Source: an uncultured Gammaproteobacteria bacterium (GTDB lineage: Bacteria; Pseudomonadota; Gammaproteobacteria; Steroidobacterales; Woeseiaceae). From it: 60,721 nt of DNA. Below the pieces are notes generated by a model that worked only from the letters and a program-made list of their open reading frames with translations, had not been told where the DNA came from and did no database searches. Below, piece after piece: positions 45,916-54,134 of this stretch. A program made the position numbers and the translations under genes. Where the stretch lies: contig CAJXYT010000003.1 of assembly GCA_913063505.1 (NCBI GenBank), forward strand, positions 1-60,721, in the 5' to 3' direction. The stretch's first letter is position 1. The number at the start of each line of letters is the position of its first letter.

Positions 45916-46305
45916 CTAGCCAACCAAATAAGAAACCAGCTTGAGTAGGCCCATGTCGAGCAACCAAAAAAACACCATCATGACAGCAGTAAAAACGAAA
46001 ACAGCAATTGCTGTTTGCGTGGTTTCCTGTTTTGTCGGCCAGACTACCTTGCGGATTTCGACGCGTGAGCCTTGAATGAAGTGCCAGAGCCTTTGACCCT
46101 GAGCGCTCGTCATAGCTATCGCGGTACCCACTGCCGTTCCACCCAATACCATTAAAACACGGACAGCCTGCGGCAAACTCGTCGCAGCTACTCCCGTATC
46201 AAAATAATAATAGGCATACAGTCCGCCGACGACCGCAAATGCTGCGACCAGCAGCTTGAGGGTATCGAGCATGCCGCTCTGTAATGTTTCTGTTTGTGCA
46301 CTCAT
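45916..46305 (-). CDS. secE: Protein translocase subunit SecE
   Basis: 129 aa, the long gammaproteobacterial form with three transmembrane helices. Two non-essential helices lie at about 13-32 and 45-60. The conserved amphipathic segment EIRKVVWPTKQETTQT precedes the final helix that clamps SecY. It is followed by nusG as usual. Confidence 0.95.
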   Translation of the reverse strand: MSAQTETLQSGMLDTLKLLVAAFAVVGGLYAYYYFDTGVAATSLPQAVRVLMVLGGTAVGTAIAMTSAQGQRLWHFIQGSRVEIRKVVWPTKQETTQTAIAVFVFTAVMMVFFWLLDMGLLKLVSYLVG

Positions 46306-46330
46306 GTTTTTCTAAGACCAATTGCTCAAA

Positions 46331-46406
46331 TGGCAGGCCAGGAGGGAATCGAACCCCCAACCTGCGGTTTTGGAGACCGCCGCTCTGCCAATTGAGCTAC
46401 TGGCCT
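46331..46406 (-). tRNA. trpT: tRNA-Trp (CCA)
   Basis: 76 nt including the encoded 3' CCA. The acceptor AGGCCAG pairs with CTGGCCT, the D-arm is GCTC...GAGC, and the anticodon loop CTCCAAA has CCA inside a GCGGT/ACCGC stem. The T-arm has GTTCGATTC. It lies between tufB (6 bp away) and secE. Confidence 0.97.
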
Positions 46407-46412
46407 AAATTT

Positions 46413-47603
46413 TTACTCAATAACTTTCGCGACAACACCAGCGCCAACAGTACGACCGCCTTCGCGAATAGCGAAACGCAGACCGTCTTCCATAGCAATC
46501 GGTGCAATCAGTTCAACAACCATCTGGACATTATCGCCCGGCATTACCATCTCTGTGTCTTTCGGCAACTCACAAGCGCCTGTTACGTCTGTCGTTCTAA
46601 AATAGAACTGTGGACGATAGCCCTTGAAGAATGGCGTGTGACGACCACCCTCGTCTTTAGTCAGAATGTAAACTTCTGCCTCGAACTTCGTGTGCGGTGT
46701 GATCGATCCTGGCTTAGCCAGTACCTGGCCACGCTCAACGTCTTCACGCTTTGTGCCACGCAGAAGAACACCAACGTTATCACCAGCTTCTCCGCGATCC
46801 AACAACTTGCGGAACATCTCAACACCCGTACAGGTTGTCTTCTCGGTATCTTTGATACCAACAATCGCAAGCTCATCACCCACGTTAACAACACCACGTT
46901 CGATACGACCGGTAACAACCGTGCCGCGACCTGAGATAGAAAACACATCCTCAACCGGCATCAGGAAGTCACCATCAATGGCGCGGTCCGGCTGCGGGAA
47001 GTAAGTGTCCATCGCTTCAACCAGCTTCACAACTGACGGAATACCGATGTCAGACGTATCGCCTTCAAAGGCCTTCAATGCAGAACCAGTGACGATCGGT
47101 GTGTCGTCGCCCGGGAACTCGTAAGTCGACAGAAGATCACGGATCTCCATCTCAACCAGCTCCAGAAGCTCGTCATCATCAACCTGATCGGCTTTATTCA
47201 TGTACACAACGATGTGCGGTACACCAACCTGACGAGCAAGCAGGATGTGCTCACGCGTTTGTGGCATTGGGCCATCGGCTGCTGAACAAACCAAGATAGC
47301 GCCATCCATCTGCGCTGCGCCCGTGATCATATTCTTCACGTAATCTGCGTGTCCCGGGCAATCTACGTGAGCGTAGTGACGATTAGCACTCTCATACTCA
47401 ACGTGCGCTGTCGCAATCGTGATACCACGTTCGCGCTCTTCGGGAGCGTTATCAATCTGATCGTAAGCCGATACAGAACCACCGTGCAGCTCAGCCATGC
47501 ACTTCGTCAGTGCCGCTGTCAGCGTCGTCTTACCATGATCTACGTGGCCAATCGTGCCAACGTTCATATGGGGCTTATTTCTCTCAAATTTTTCTTTAGA
47601 CAT
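46413..47603 (-). CDS. tufB: Elongation factor Tu, copy B
   Basis: 396 aa, identical to tufA at protein and DNA level; the identity runs 46408-47605. It is embedded in the tRNA-Tyr/Gly/Thr-tufB-tRNA-Trp transcript, as in the classic tufB operon but with the extra tRNA-Trp before secE. The identical block stops within a few bases outside the gene on both sides, pointing to concerted evolution by gene conversion. Confidence 0.98.
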   Translation of the reverse strand: MSKEKFERNKPHMNVGTIGHVDHGKTTLTAALTKCMAELHGGSVSAYDQIDNAPEERERGITIATAHVEYESANRHYAHVDCPGHADYVKNMITGAAQMDGAILVCSAADGPMPQTREHILLARQVGVPHIVVYMNKADQVDDDELLELVEMEIRDLLSTYEFPGDDTPIVTGSALKAFEGDTSDIGIPSVVKLVEAMDTYFPQPDRAIDGDFLMPVEDVFSISGRGTVVTGRIERGVVNVGDELAIVGIKDTEKTTCTGVEMFRKLLDRGEAGDNVGVLLRGTKREDVERGQVLAKPGSITPHTKFEAEVYILTKDEGGRHTPFFKGYRPQFYFRTTDVTGACELPKDTEMVMPGDNVQMVVELIAPIAMEDGLRFAIREGGRTVGAGVVAKVIE

Positions 47604-47644
47604 TACCTTTCCTGCTTATCTAAATTAAAAAAAACTTACTATTT

Positions 47645-47669
47645 TTCGCGGCTTGGAGCCGCCCCTACA
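47645..47669. repeat. REP-like palindromic repeat, copy 3 (tRNA-Thr/tufB gap)
   Basis: TTCGCGGCTTGGAGCCGC then CCCTACA. It has the same orientation relative to transcription as copies 1 and 2 and lies 42 bp upstream of the tufB start codon. Confidence 0.7.
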
Positions 47670-47674
47670 AACTA

Positions 47675-47749
47675 TGGAGCCCACACCCGGATTTGAACCG
47701 GGGGCCTCTTCCTTACCAAGGAAGTGCTCTACCCCTGAGCTATGTGGGC
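47675..47749 (-). tRNA. thrT: tRNA-Thr (GGT)
   Basis: 75 nt with encoded CCA. The acceptor GCCCACA pairs with TGTGGGC, and the anticodon loop TTGGTAA sits in a CTTCC/GGAAG stem. The T-arm is CCCGG-TTCAAAT-CCGGG. It is the last tRNA before tufB. Confidence 0.97.
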
Positions 47750-47795
47750 AATTCAATCTGCGAATCACTCAGAGCTTCAACACATCCGTCCAATA

Positions 47796-47869
47796 TGGAG
47801 CGGGTGATGGGAATCGAACCCACATTAGCAGCTTGGAAGGCTGAGGTTCTACCGTTGAACTACACCCGC
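47796..47869 (-). tRNA. glyT: tRNA-Gly (TCC)
   Basis: 74 nt with encoded CCA. The acceptor GCGGGTG pairs with CACCCGC, and the anticodon loop is CTTCCAA. The anticodon stem TCAGC/GCTGC has an outermost T-C mismatch (27-43) where E. coli glyT has a T-A pair. The rest folds normally. Confidence 0.94.
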
Positions 47870-48093
47870 CTGATATTGAAACCTTCTAACTCTTCCTCTT
47901 GAACCACGACACCTTAATACAGGCATGATTTGTATCTCGCTCGCATCGCATCGTCTCGACGGTCATTTCGCCCTTTATTTGGCGTACAAAAATCCTGACA
48001 GTTTTATTGTTCTGACTGTCCGTACATCATATGTCCTGCCTTAAACGTCACACCGCTAGCCTTTGGCTATATTCTCCCAGCCGCACCATTATC

Positions 48094-48179
48094 TGGTGGA
48101 GGGGGTAGGATTCGAACCTACGTAGGCATAAGCCAGCAGATTTACAGTCTGCCCTCGTTGGCCGCTTGAGTACCCCTCC
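48094..48179 (-). tRNA. tyrU: tRNA-Tyr (GTA)
   Basis: 86 nt class II tRNA with a long variable arm and encoded CCA. The acceptor GGAGGGG pairs with CCCCTCC, and the anticodon loop CTGTAAA sits in a GCAGA/TCTGC stem. It is first in the tRNA-tufB transcript. The 224-bp spacer to tRNA-Gly holds no recognisable gene. Confidence 0.96.
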
Positions 48180-48195
48180 GACAAGCAAGCCGCGC

Positions 48196-48224
48196 ATTGT
48201 CTGATTACGCCGCCCTACTGTCAA
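48196..48224 (-). promoter_or_regulatory. Promoter of the tRNA-tufB operon
   Basis: The minus strand has TTGACA, a 17-bp spacer, GACAAT, then the GC-rich discriminator GCGCGGC. It lies directly upstream of tRNA-Tyr, the layout of a stringently controlled stable-RNA promoter. Confidence 0.75.
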
Positions 48225-48319
48225 CAGCTAAACGGTTGATTCTTGATATTTCTGCCGTATTGGGTAATGCGGTAGAAACAAATGATTGAAGCGCTGATTC
48301 AGTCCAAATCGGTCAATCT

Positions 48320-48826
48320 TTAGCCAGATTTTGCCCAATGCCACGGCTCAAAGATGAAGCCCTGCCTATTTTCACGCGGATAACTCATGGAAAAACCGAA
48401 TCGCACGGCGTTTTTTTTCAACCAGCCATACGCATCGGACGACTCGAACTCTTCTGTTAGCGGTCGCGATCCCGGCGACGCGATATCGATGGCACAGCCG
48501 GTGTGATGCTCGCTGAATCCAGGGGCTGCATTTACGGCGAGAATCTTTCTAACTGATTGACCTGCATTGATTTTTTTTCGAATCAAGCTTGCTTGGTACT
48601 CGACACTGCGAAATCCGGAAACAATCATCAACGTTATTCCGTCCTCTCGGGCCGCAGCCTGCATTTCCTGCCAACTGGCGGCTGTATTCGGTGTCAGACG
48701 TTGCATACGACCGACTAAATTAGGTCCCACATCGACCAATTCAACCGCTTCCTCGAAATTCGGCCGCGTGCCATCAACGTCGTAATCATCGGGGATGCCG
48801 AGTTCTATATGAAGTTCGCGTAGCAT
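48320..48826 (-). CDS. VanY/LdcB-like D-alanyl-D-alanine carboxypeptidase family protein
   Basis: 168 aa if started at the ATG at 48826; the track's longer form (48886) would overlap the divergent cmoA start. LAS-type metallopeptidase signatures are present: SGFRSVEYQ, SEHHTGCAIDIA (the S-x-H-x6-D zinc motif) and EPWHW (third zinc His). The family trims D-Ala from peptidoglycan peptides. No signal peptide or lipobox is visible with either start, so export is unexplained; it could be a cytoplasmic LD-carboxypeptidase for recycling. Confidence 0.82.
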   Translation of the reverse strand: MLRELHIELGIPDDYDVDGTRPNFEEAVELVDVGPNLVGRMQRLTPNTAASWQEMQAAAREDGITLMIVSGFRSVEYQASLIRKKINAGQSVRKILAVNAAPGFSEHHTGCAIDIASPGSRPLTEEFESSDAYGWLKKNAVRFGFSMSYPRENRQGFIFEPWHWAKSG

Positions 48827-48878
48827 AGGTGGAATTGTACCTTCAGACGGGGCCGAGTGCTGGCGCAAATATATTCCG

Positions 48879-49616
48879 ATGAGCAAAGACGAAATCTACC
48901 AAAAGACAAGCGACGAAAAGCCGTTTCGCTTCAATGAAGACGTTGCGAAGGTCTTTCCAGACATGCTGCGACGTTCAATACCGGGGTATGCGGCCACAAT
49001 AGAGGCTATCGGATCGCTGGCAGCGCGCTACGCCAGGGCGGATACGAACTGCTATGACCTTGGCTGTTCGCTTGGAGCCGCAACTATTGCCATGCGTCAG
49101 GGTATTGGTGCGTCAGGATGTCGGATCGTCGCAGTCGATACTGCCCCCGCGATGACGGAACGCTGTCGGGATATTATTGCCGAAGATGACCGGCGGTTTT
49201 CACCGGAGACTGCCGTTACCGTCGTCGAAGATGATATTCGCGACATCGAGATCACAAACGCTTCTATGGTGGTTCTCAATTACACACTGCAGTTTCTTAC
49301 TAAAGCGGACCGCGGTCCGTTGATGCGATCGATCCACGACGGCCTGAACGATGGCGGCCTACTCGTGTTGTCTGAAAAAGTTGTCGATGAGAATCAGGGG
49401 ATGGAGCAACTCCTTACCGATCTGCACCACGAACACAAGCGGCGCAACGAATACAGCACGATGGAAGTCAGCCGCAAGCGAGCATCACTCGAAAATGTGC
49501 TAATACCGGAGACTGTTGCAGCGCACCGAGAACGACTCGCCGAGGCCGGGTTCAGTCACTCCGCGGTCTGGCTGCGTTTCTTCAACTTCGTATCTATAAT
49601 CGCTATTAAGAAATGA
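48879..49616 (+). CDS. cmoA: Carboxy-S-adenosyl-L-methionine synthase CmoA
   Basis: 245 aa, usual length. It makes carboxy-SAM from SAM and prephenate for cmo5U34 formation in tRNA. The SAM-binding motif is CYDLGCSLGAATIA, and the early FRFNEDVAKVFPDML is family-specific. It overlaps cmoB by 4 bp (ATGA). Confidence 0.97.
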   Translation: MSKDEIYQKTSDEKPFRFNEDVAKVFPDMLRRSIPGYAATIEAIGSLAARYARADTNCYDLGCSLGAATIAMRQGIGASGCRIVAVDTAPAMTERCRDIIAEDDRRFSPETAVTVVEDDIRDIEITNASMVVLNYTLQFLTKADRGPLMRSIHDGLNDGGLLVLSEKVVDENQGMEQLLTDLHHEHKRRNEYSTMEVSRKRASLENVLIPETVAAHRERLAEAGFSHSAVWLRFFNFVSIIAIKK

Positions 49617-50533
49617 ACGAATTAATCGATACCAATAAGCTTGCTGAGCGTCTACATGCCATCGGGCTGGGGCATTGGCCCGAGATCGTGTCACCAATGA
49701 TTACCGAACGGCTATCGACGGCGAGTCATGGCGATTTCGGGAAATGGCAACAAGTAGTCCGATCACTTTCGGCCGACGACAACGACTGCCTTGCTATACG
49801 CGACTTGCTGTTGCAGTTATCGCCATGGCGGAAAGGGCCATTCGATGTCGCCGGTATCCACATCGACACTGAATGGCGTAGCGACCAGAAATGGGCTCGC
49901 CTCAGGAACTCTATCGCACCGCTGGAAGGCAAAAACGTACTCGACGTTGGGTGCGGTAACGGCTACTACGCATTCGAAATGCGGGCGGCAGGTGCACAGA
50001 CCGTTATTGGCGTCGATCCGACTCTACTGTTTGTCATGCAGTTTCTTGCCGTTAACGCGTTCAAGAAAGACCCCTGTATTTTTGTTCTTCCCGCACGCCT
50101 GCATGAGCTGCCATTGCCTGCCCGCCAATTCGACACCGCGTTTTCGATGGGGGTCCTCTATCATCAACGCGCGCCTATTGATCATCTTCGTCAACTACGG
50201 CAAACGCTGAAACCTGATGGCCAACTCGTACTCGAGACCCTCTATCTTCCGGGCGTCAATGCTTTTGCCTCGACACCGGAAGATCGATACGCCCGAATGC
50301 GAAACGTCTGGCTCTTACCCAGCATTCCGGAGTTGACGATCTGGCTGGGCCGATCCGGCTACATGGATATCCAAGTAATTGACGAGTCGATGACAACGGT
50401 CAGCGAGCAACGCTCAACGGAGTGGATGACATTTGAATCATTGCGAGAAGCGTTGGATCCGGCTGATTCGACTTTGACGGTCGAAGGCTGGCCAGCTCCA
50501 CATAGAGTTGTGGTCACTGCTACAGCGACGTAG
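49613..50533 (+). CDS. cmoB: tRNA U34 carboxymethyltransferase CmoB
   Basis: 306 aa, slightly shorter than the E. coli enzyme. It transfers the carboxymethyl group from carboxy-SAM to 5-hydroxyuridine at position 34, extending wobble reading. Motif I is VLDVGCGNGYYAFEMRAAG, and FSMGVLYHQRAPIDHL is family-typical. It is the second gene of cmoAB. Confidence 0.96.
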   Translation: MNELIDTNKLAERLHAIGLGHWPEIVSPMITERLSTASHGDFGKWQQVVRSLSADDNDCLAIRDLLLQLSPWRKGPFDVAGIHIDTEWRSDQKWARLRNSIAPLEGKNVLDVGCGNGYYAFEMRAAGAQTVIGVDPTLLFVMQFLAVNAFKKDPCIFVLPARLHELPLPARQFDTAFSMGVLYHQRAPIDHLRQLRQTLKPDGQLVLETLYLPGVNAFASTPEDRYARMRNVWLLPSIPELTIWLGRSGYMDIQVIDESMTTVSEQRSTEWMTFESLREALDPADSTLTVEGWPAPHRVVVTATAT

Positions 50534-50601
50534 GCCAGCGACGGCTCTTAGCCAGGCCGGATAAGCTCCCCCTGCGTCTTGTATCATCACTGAATTAGTA
50601 G

Positions 50602-50625
50602 TAATTCCTGTCGCGACAGGAATTA
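50602..50625. repeat. 24-bp perfect palindrome downstream of cmoB
   Basis: The half-site TAATTCCTGTCG is followed immediately by its exact reverse complement with no loop. It stands 69 bp after cmoB. There is no T-run. A loop-less palindrome of this length fits a protein-binding site or a cruciform better than a terminator. Confidence 0.9.
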
Positions 50626-50691
50626 GAGAGATATCAGATGAAAATGGCTCCGGCCGCTGAAACGCTCATTGCTGCCTTCTTCCTATATCTT

Positions 50692-50723
50692 AAAAGAAAA
50701 AAGCCACCCAGAGTATGGGTGGC
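50692..50723 (-). terminator. Strong minus-strand rho-independent terminator
   Basis: An 8-bp perfect stem (GCCACCCA with TGGGTGGC, 5-nt loop) is followed on the minus strand by TTTTTTCTTTT. No minus-strand gene is annotated upstream of it, so it ends an unassigned transcript. Confidence 0.85.
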
Positions 50724-50910
50724 ATATAAAGCAGAAGATGTATTCGGCGGACTGATTTGGCCGGCTCGCAATCAGCTTCATCTTTGGCAGCAACTGAATG
50801 CAGGTATCCAGTTGAATAGGTGACGTGAATAGAGGGATCACTAATCACCCGCCTCAGACTCATGCACTTAGCATGGCGTCTCGCTCACTTTGCCTTCCTA
50901 CATCTTATCT

Positions 50911-50937
50911 CCGTGCGTACCAAGTTGGTACGCACGG
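50911..50937. repeat. 27-bp palindrome (13-bp arms, 1-bp centre)
   Basis: CCGTGCGTACCAA is mirrored exactly around a single G. It lies 136 bp upstream of the SLC13 symporter gene and at the 5' side of the candidate minus-strand RNA. It could be an operator for either or a hairpin of the RNA. Confidence 0.9.
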
Positions 50938-51073
50938 AATGCTACTACATATGGTATTGGAAGGCGAGAAAACCACTACATTTAGTGTACCGTTGATTTA
51001 ATCGTCAAAAACGACGACGGCGCGACTGGGAAAAGGTAGCCTTACTGACGTATGGAATAACAAAGAACAGGCA

Positions 51074-52543
51074 ATGACCGACTCCGCAATGATTAATGGT
51101 CGACCGACCAGCCAGAAAATCGGAATACTGTTGGGCCCAACCCTGCTGGCAGTGATGCTGTTCGCTGGAGCGCCCGCGGGGTTGGAACATAAAGCGTGGT
51201 TCACCGCTGCTATCGGAGTCCTCATGGCTGTGTGGTGGGCGACGGAAGCTGTACCTATCGCTATTACTGCGTTGTTGCCGATCGTGCTGTTTCCAATATT
51301 TGGGGTGGCATCTATCGAAGACACGGTTCCACCCTACGCAAATAAAGTCACCTTCCTTTTCCTCGGTGGCTTCATTGTCGCGTTTGCGATGCAGCGCTGG
51401 AACCTACACCGCCGAATGGCCCTGAAGGTGTTGCAATATGCCGGTGGAAACGGTCGATCGCTTGTCGGTGGATTCATGCTCGCCAGTGCCTTGATCTCCA
51501 TGTGGGTAATGAATACATCCACCACGATGATGTTATTACCCATCGCCATATCCATCATCGCTGTCATACATAAAACGGTCGACAGTCTGAATGCAAAGAG
51601 CAGGGAAGATTTCCAGTTCTCGTTACTGCTCGGCGTTGCCTATGGGGCGACCATTGGCGGGATGGCGACACTTGTCGGAACGGCGCCAAATGCCATGTTT
51701 GCTGCCTTCATGCTCGAAAACTATGGCACCAGTATAAATTTCGCCAACTGGATGATGGTTGGCTTGCCATTGTCCGCGTTAATGCTTCCTCTGGCATGGG
51801 TCGTTCTAACTCGCTGGGTGTTCAAGGTCGACTTCACTACCTCAGATGAGGGGATTGCAGCACTTCGAACAATGCGGCTTGAAATGGGGCCGATCACAGT
51901 GCCGGAAATCAGAGTGGCAATCGTGTTTTTACTGATGGCGGCGACCTGGGTCCTTCGGCCCCTACTGATCAAACTACCTGGACTGGCGGCACTGGACGAT
52001 TCCTTGGTCGCGATAGCGGGCGCAATCCTGTTATTCGTGGTGCCGAGCGGGGATAAATCAGACCCTATGTTACTGCGATGGAAATACGCGGAGCAATTAC
52101 CGTGGGGCGTCCTCTTGTTATTCGGGGGAGGCCTGACGCTAGCAAATGCCGTATTGAAGACCGGACTGGCCGAGTGGATTGGTGGCAGCCTCCAGGCTGT
52201 TGGTACTTTGCCGCTGGTCATACTCGTTATCATTGCTGCGACATTAATCATTTTTCTAACGGAACTGACCAGCAATGTCGCTACAACGGCAACGTTTCTT
52301 CCCATTGTCGGGGCGATAGCGATCGCATCTGGATATGATCCGATCGTTTTGGCGGTTCCAGTGACACTCGCTGCTAGCTGCGCATTCATGTTGCCTGTTG
52401 CAACACCGCCCAATGCCATTGTGTTCGGATCTGGGATGCTAACCATCCCACGCATGGCCCAAGCGGGACTTGCCTTAAACCTTATCGGTATCGTTCTGGT
52501 GTCGACAGTTGCCTACAAACTCGCGCCGATGTTTCTTCACTAA
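51074..52543 (+). CDS. SLC13/DASS-family sodium:anion symporter
   Basis: 489 aa inner-membrane carrier with about 11-12 hydrophobic segments. The two SNT-type motifs of the family are visible as NTSTTMMLLPIA (about 160) and SNVATTATFLPI (about 400), which bind substrate and Na+. The C-terminal FMLPVATPPNAIVFG is characteristic. Substrates in the family are dicarboxylates, citrate or sulfate; the exact one cannot be read. Its stop overlaps the convergent ogt stop in CTAA. Confidence 0.9.
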   Translation: MTDSAMINGRPTSQKIGILLGPTLLAVMLFAGAPAGLEHKAWFTAAIGVLMAVWWATEAVPIAITALLPIVLFPIFGVASIEDTVPPYANKVTFLFLGGFIVAFAMQRWNLHRRMALKVLQYAGGNGRSLVGGFMLASALISMWVMNTSTTMMLLPIAISIIAVIHKTVDSLNAKSREDFQFSLLLGVAYGATIGGMATLVGTAPNAMFAAFMLENYGTSINFANWMMVGLPLSALMLPLAWVVLTRWVFKVDFTTSDEGIAALRTMRLEMGPITVPEIRVAIVFLLMAATWVLRPLLIKLPGLAALDDSLVAIAGAILLFVVPSGDKSDPMLLRWKYAEQLPWGVLLLFGGGLTLANAVLKTGLAEWIGGSLQAVGTLPLVILVIIAATLIIFLTELTSNVATTATFLPIVGAIAIASGYDPIVLAVPVTLAASCAFMLPVATPPNAIVFGSGMLTIPRMAQAGLALNLIGIVLVSTVAYKLAPMFLH

Positions 52544-53046
52544 AGTGGAGACTGCTGGATGCAGAGTAAGCCGGCACTATTCTCCGCCTCCAATTTGAGT
52601 AGAGCTTCTTTTGTATCCAAACCTCCGCCGAATCCGGTCAAGTCACCGCTACTACCGATAACCCGGTGACAGGGCACAATAATGGGGATGGGATTTCGGC
52701 CATTCGCTGCACCAACGGCACGCATGGCTTTTGGTCGACCGACTTGCTTGGCTATCGCACCGTAAGATATCGTCTCGCCGTAGGGAATCTGTTGCAGCGC
52801 CTCCAGCACACTGACCTGAAACTCCGTGCCAGCGAGCCTCAAAGGCAGGTCGAAGTCTCGCCTTTCGCCTCTGAAATACTCCAATAGTTGAGTACGAACA
52901 TTTGCGAACGGCGTCTCGTTGTATATCCAATCTTGTCCCGGGTCGCATGTCATGGCACCTTTCGGAAATCTGATCATCGACAAAGCATCAGCCTCGCCCG
53001 CCAGTAGTAATTCTCCGATTAGTGTTTCGAAATAACAGTAATACAT
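52540..53046 (-). CDS. ogt: Methylated-DNA--protein-cysteine methyltransferase
   Basis: 168 aa suicide repair protein that removes O6-alkyl groups from guanine. The active site PCHRV holds C126. The arginine-finger helix KAMRAVGAANGRNP and C-terminal GFGGGLDTKEALLKLE are intact. An Ada/AlkA-type AraC fragment lies just upstream on the same strand, so it probably once belonged to an adaptive-response locus. Confidence 0.96.
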   Translation of the reverse strand: MYYCYFETLIGELLLAGEADALSMIRFPKGAMTCDPGQDWIYNETPFANVRTQLLEYFRGERRDFDLPLRLAGTEFQVSVLEALQQIPYGETISYGAIAKQVGRPKAMRAVGAANGRNPIPIIVPCHRVIGSSGDLTGFGGGLDTKEALLKLEAENSAGLLCIQQSPL

Positions 53047-53096
53047 GGGCTATTCTTCAGAACTCCATAGCAACAAAGCAGCATAGCTGCATAGGC

Positions 53097-53279
53097 CTAC
53101 CACGGGCACCATGGCTCTGCTTTAATAAGGTCCCACGGCGTGCGTCCGTAAGAGTTACGAAATGCGTCGTTAAGTCGACATGTCCTATCAAAACCCATAG
53201 CAACGGCAATATCAGCCATTGGTAAATTGGTCTGATCTATCAGACACTTCGCGAAATGCAGTCTTTGTGTAGGCAGTGT
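53097..53279 (-). pseudogene. Fragment of an Ada/AlkA-type AraC regulator
   Basis: Not in the track as a gene. Minus-strand reading gives LPTQRLHFAKCLIDQTNLPM then ADIAVAMGFD...FRNSYGRTPWDLI and a TAG stop. This is the second half of an AraC/XylS helix-turn-helix domain of the type found in Ada and AlkA. No start codon or upstream domains remain; an in-frame TAG precedes it and the next gene's end abuts it. It is a truncated remnant next to ogt. Confidence 0.75.
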
Positions 53280-53284
53280 CTATA

Positions 53285-54046
53285 TTACGCGGCGTTTTGA
53301 GCCTTACCGTCAACGTTTTGCTCGAGCCAAACAGCCAACTCATCAGAGCCGCCTATGTGCTGACCATCTATGAATACCTGAGGATAGGTAATTTGAGACG
53401 ATACTGCGCGCAAAGTCTGATCCGTGTAGTCACAGTTCAGGAGCAGCTCTTCGAATTCGATCCCTGCATCATTCAACAGGCCTTGAGCACGAACGCAAAA
53501 TCCACAGCCCTCTCGAGCGAATACGGCTACGTCATAAGGCGTCGCGCATTCCGGTGCAAGATAAGTGAGCATGGAATCGGCATCGGATACGCCATAGGGG
53601 TCGCCCGCTTCTTCTGGCTCGATGAACATCTGCTCTACAACACTGTCACGTACAAGCATCGAATAACGCCAAGAACGCTTTCCAAAACCAAGGTCTTCTT
53701 TACCGACAAGCAAGCCCATCTTTTCTGAAAATTCACCATTTCCATCTGGAAGGAATGACACTCGGTCTGCATTTTGACTGCGCTTCCATTCATTCATAAC
53801 GAATGCGTCATTCACCGATACACAAATGATATCGTCGACACCATTAGCATGAAACTGCGGAGCCAACTGGTTGTAGCGTGGCACATGAGACGATGAACAT
53901 GTTGGTGTAAATGCGCCCGGCAATGAAAACAATACGACGGTCTTTCCATCAAATATTTCGGCTGATGTTACGTCGACCCATTCATGTTCTTTGCGCGTCC
54001 GAAATGTCACATCCGGAATTCTTTGTCCTTCGAGATTCTTCAACAT
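53285..54046 (-). CDS. Hybrid peroxiredoxin-glutaredoxin (Prx5-Grx)
   Basis: 253 aa from the ATG at 54046, which has GGAG 6-7 nt upstream; the track's start is 20 codons earlier. The N-terminal Prx5 domain has peroxidatic C50 in [14 protein letters not shown]. The C-terminal glutaredoxin domain has the pair C181-GF-C184. The fused protein reduces peroxides with glutathione without a separate glutaredoxin, as in Haemophilus PGdx. It diverges from an oxyR-like gene, which is its likely peroxide-responsive activator. Confidence 0.93.
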   Translation of the reverse strand: MLKNLEGQRIPDVTFRTRKEHEWVDVTSAEIFDGKTVVLFSLPGAFTPTCSSSHVPRYNQLAPQFHANGVDDIICVSVNDAFVMNEWKRSQNADRVSFLPDGNGEFSEKMGLLVGKEDLGFGKRSWRYSMLVRDSVVEQMFIEPEEAGDPYGVSDADSMLTYLAPECATPYDVAVFAREGCGFCVRAQGLLNDAGIEFEELLLNCDYTDQTLRAVSSQITYPQVFIDGQHIGGSDELAVWLEQNVDGKAQNAA

Positions 54047-54134
54047 TTTTTTCTCCAGTATGGATATCAAGCCAACATGCTGCGGAGCAGCCAGGCGTTC
54101 TTTCATGGAGCGATACTATGAGTTTTTATCCTAG

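Larger units (their letters stand above)
50690..50960 (-). ncRNA. Candidate structured RNA (multi-hairpin, own terminator)
   Basis: No credible ORF. In minus-strand order there are consecutive stems: a 13-bp palindrome (50937-50911); CATGC/GCATG with flanking AGAC/GTCT (50881-50856); nested GGTGA and GTGA stems (50849-50819); CAACTG/CAGTTG (50814-50791); a CTGATT/AATCAG stem nested in a 6-bp outer stem (50785-50734). Last is a rho-independent terminator, GCCACCCA/TGGGTGGC followed by T6CT4 (50723-50692). A TTGACG near 51003 may be part of its promoter. The boundaries are estimated. Confidence 0.4.

Noticed and set aside
50638-50823. Plus-strand ORF of 61 aa in the cmoB-SLC13 gap
   Set aside because: It reads straight through the minus-strand terminator stem and several other stems; no family is recognised, so it is probably a chance ORF.
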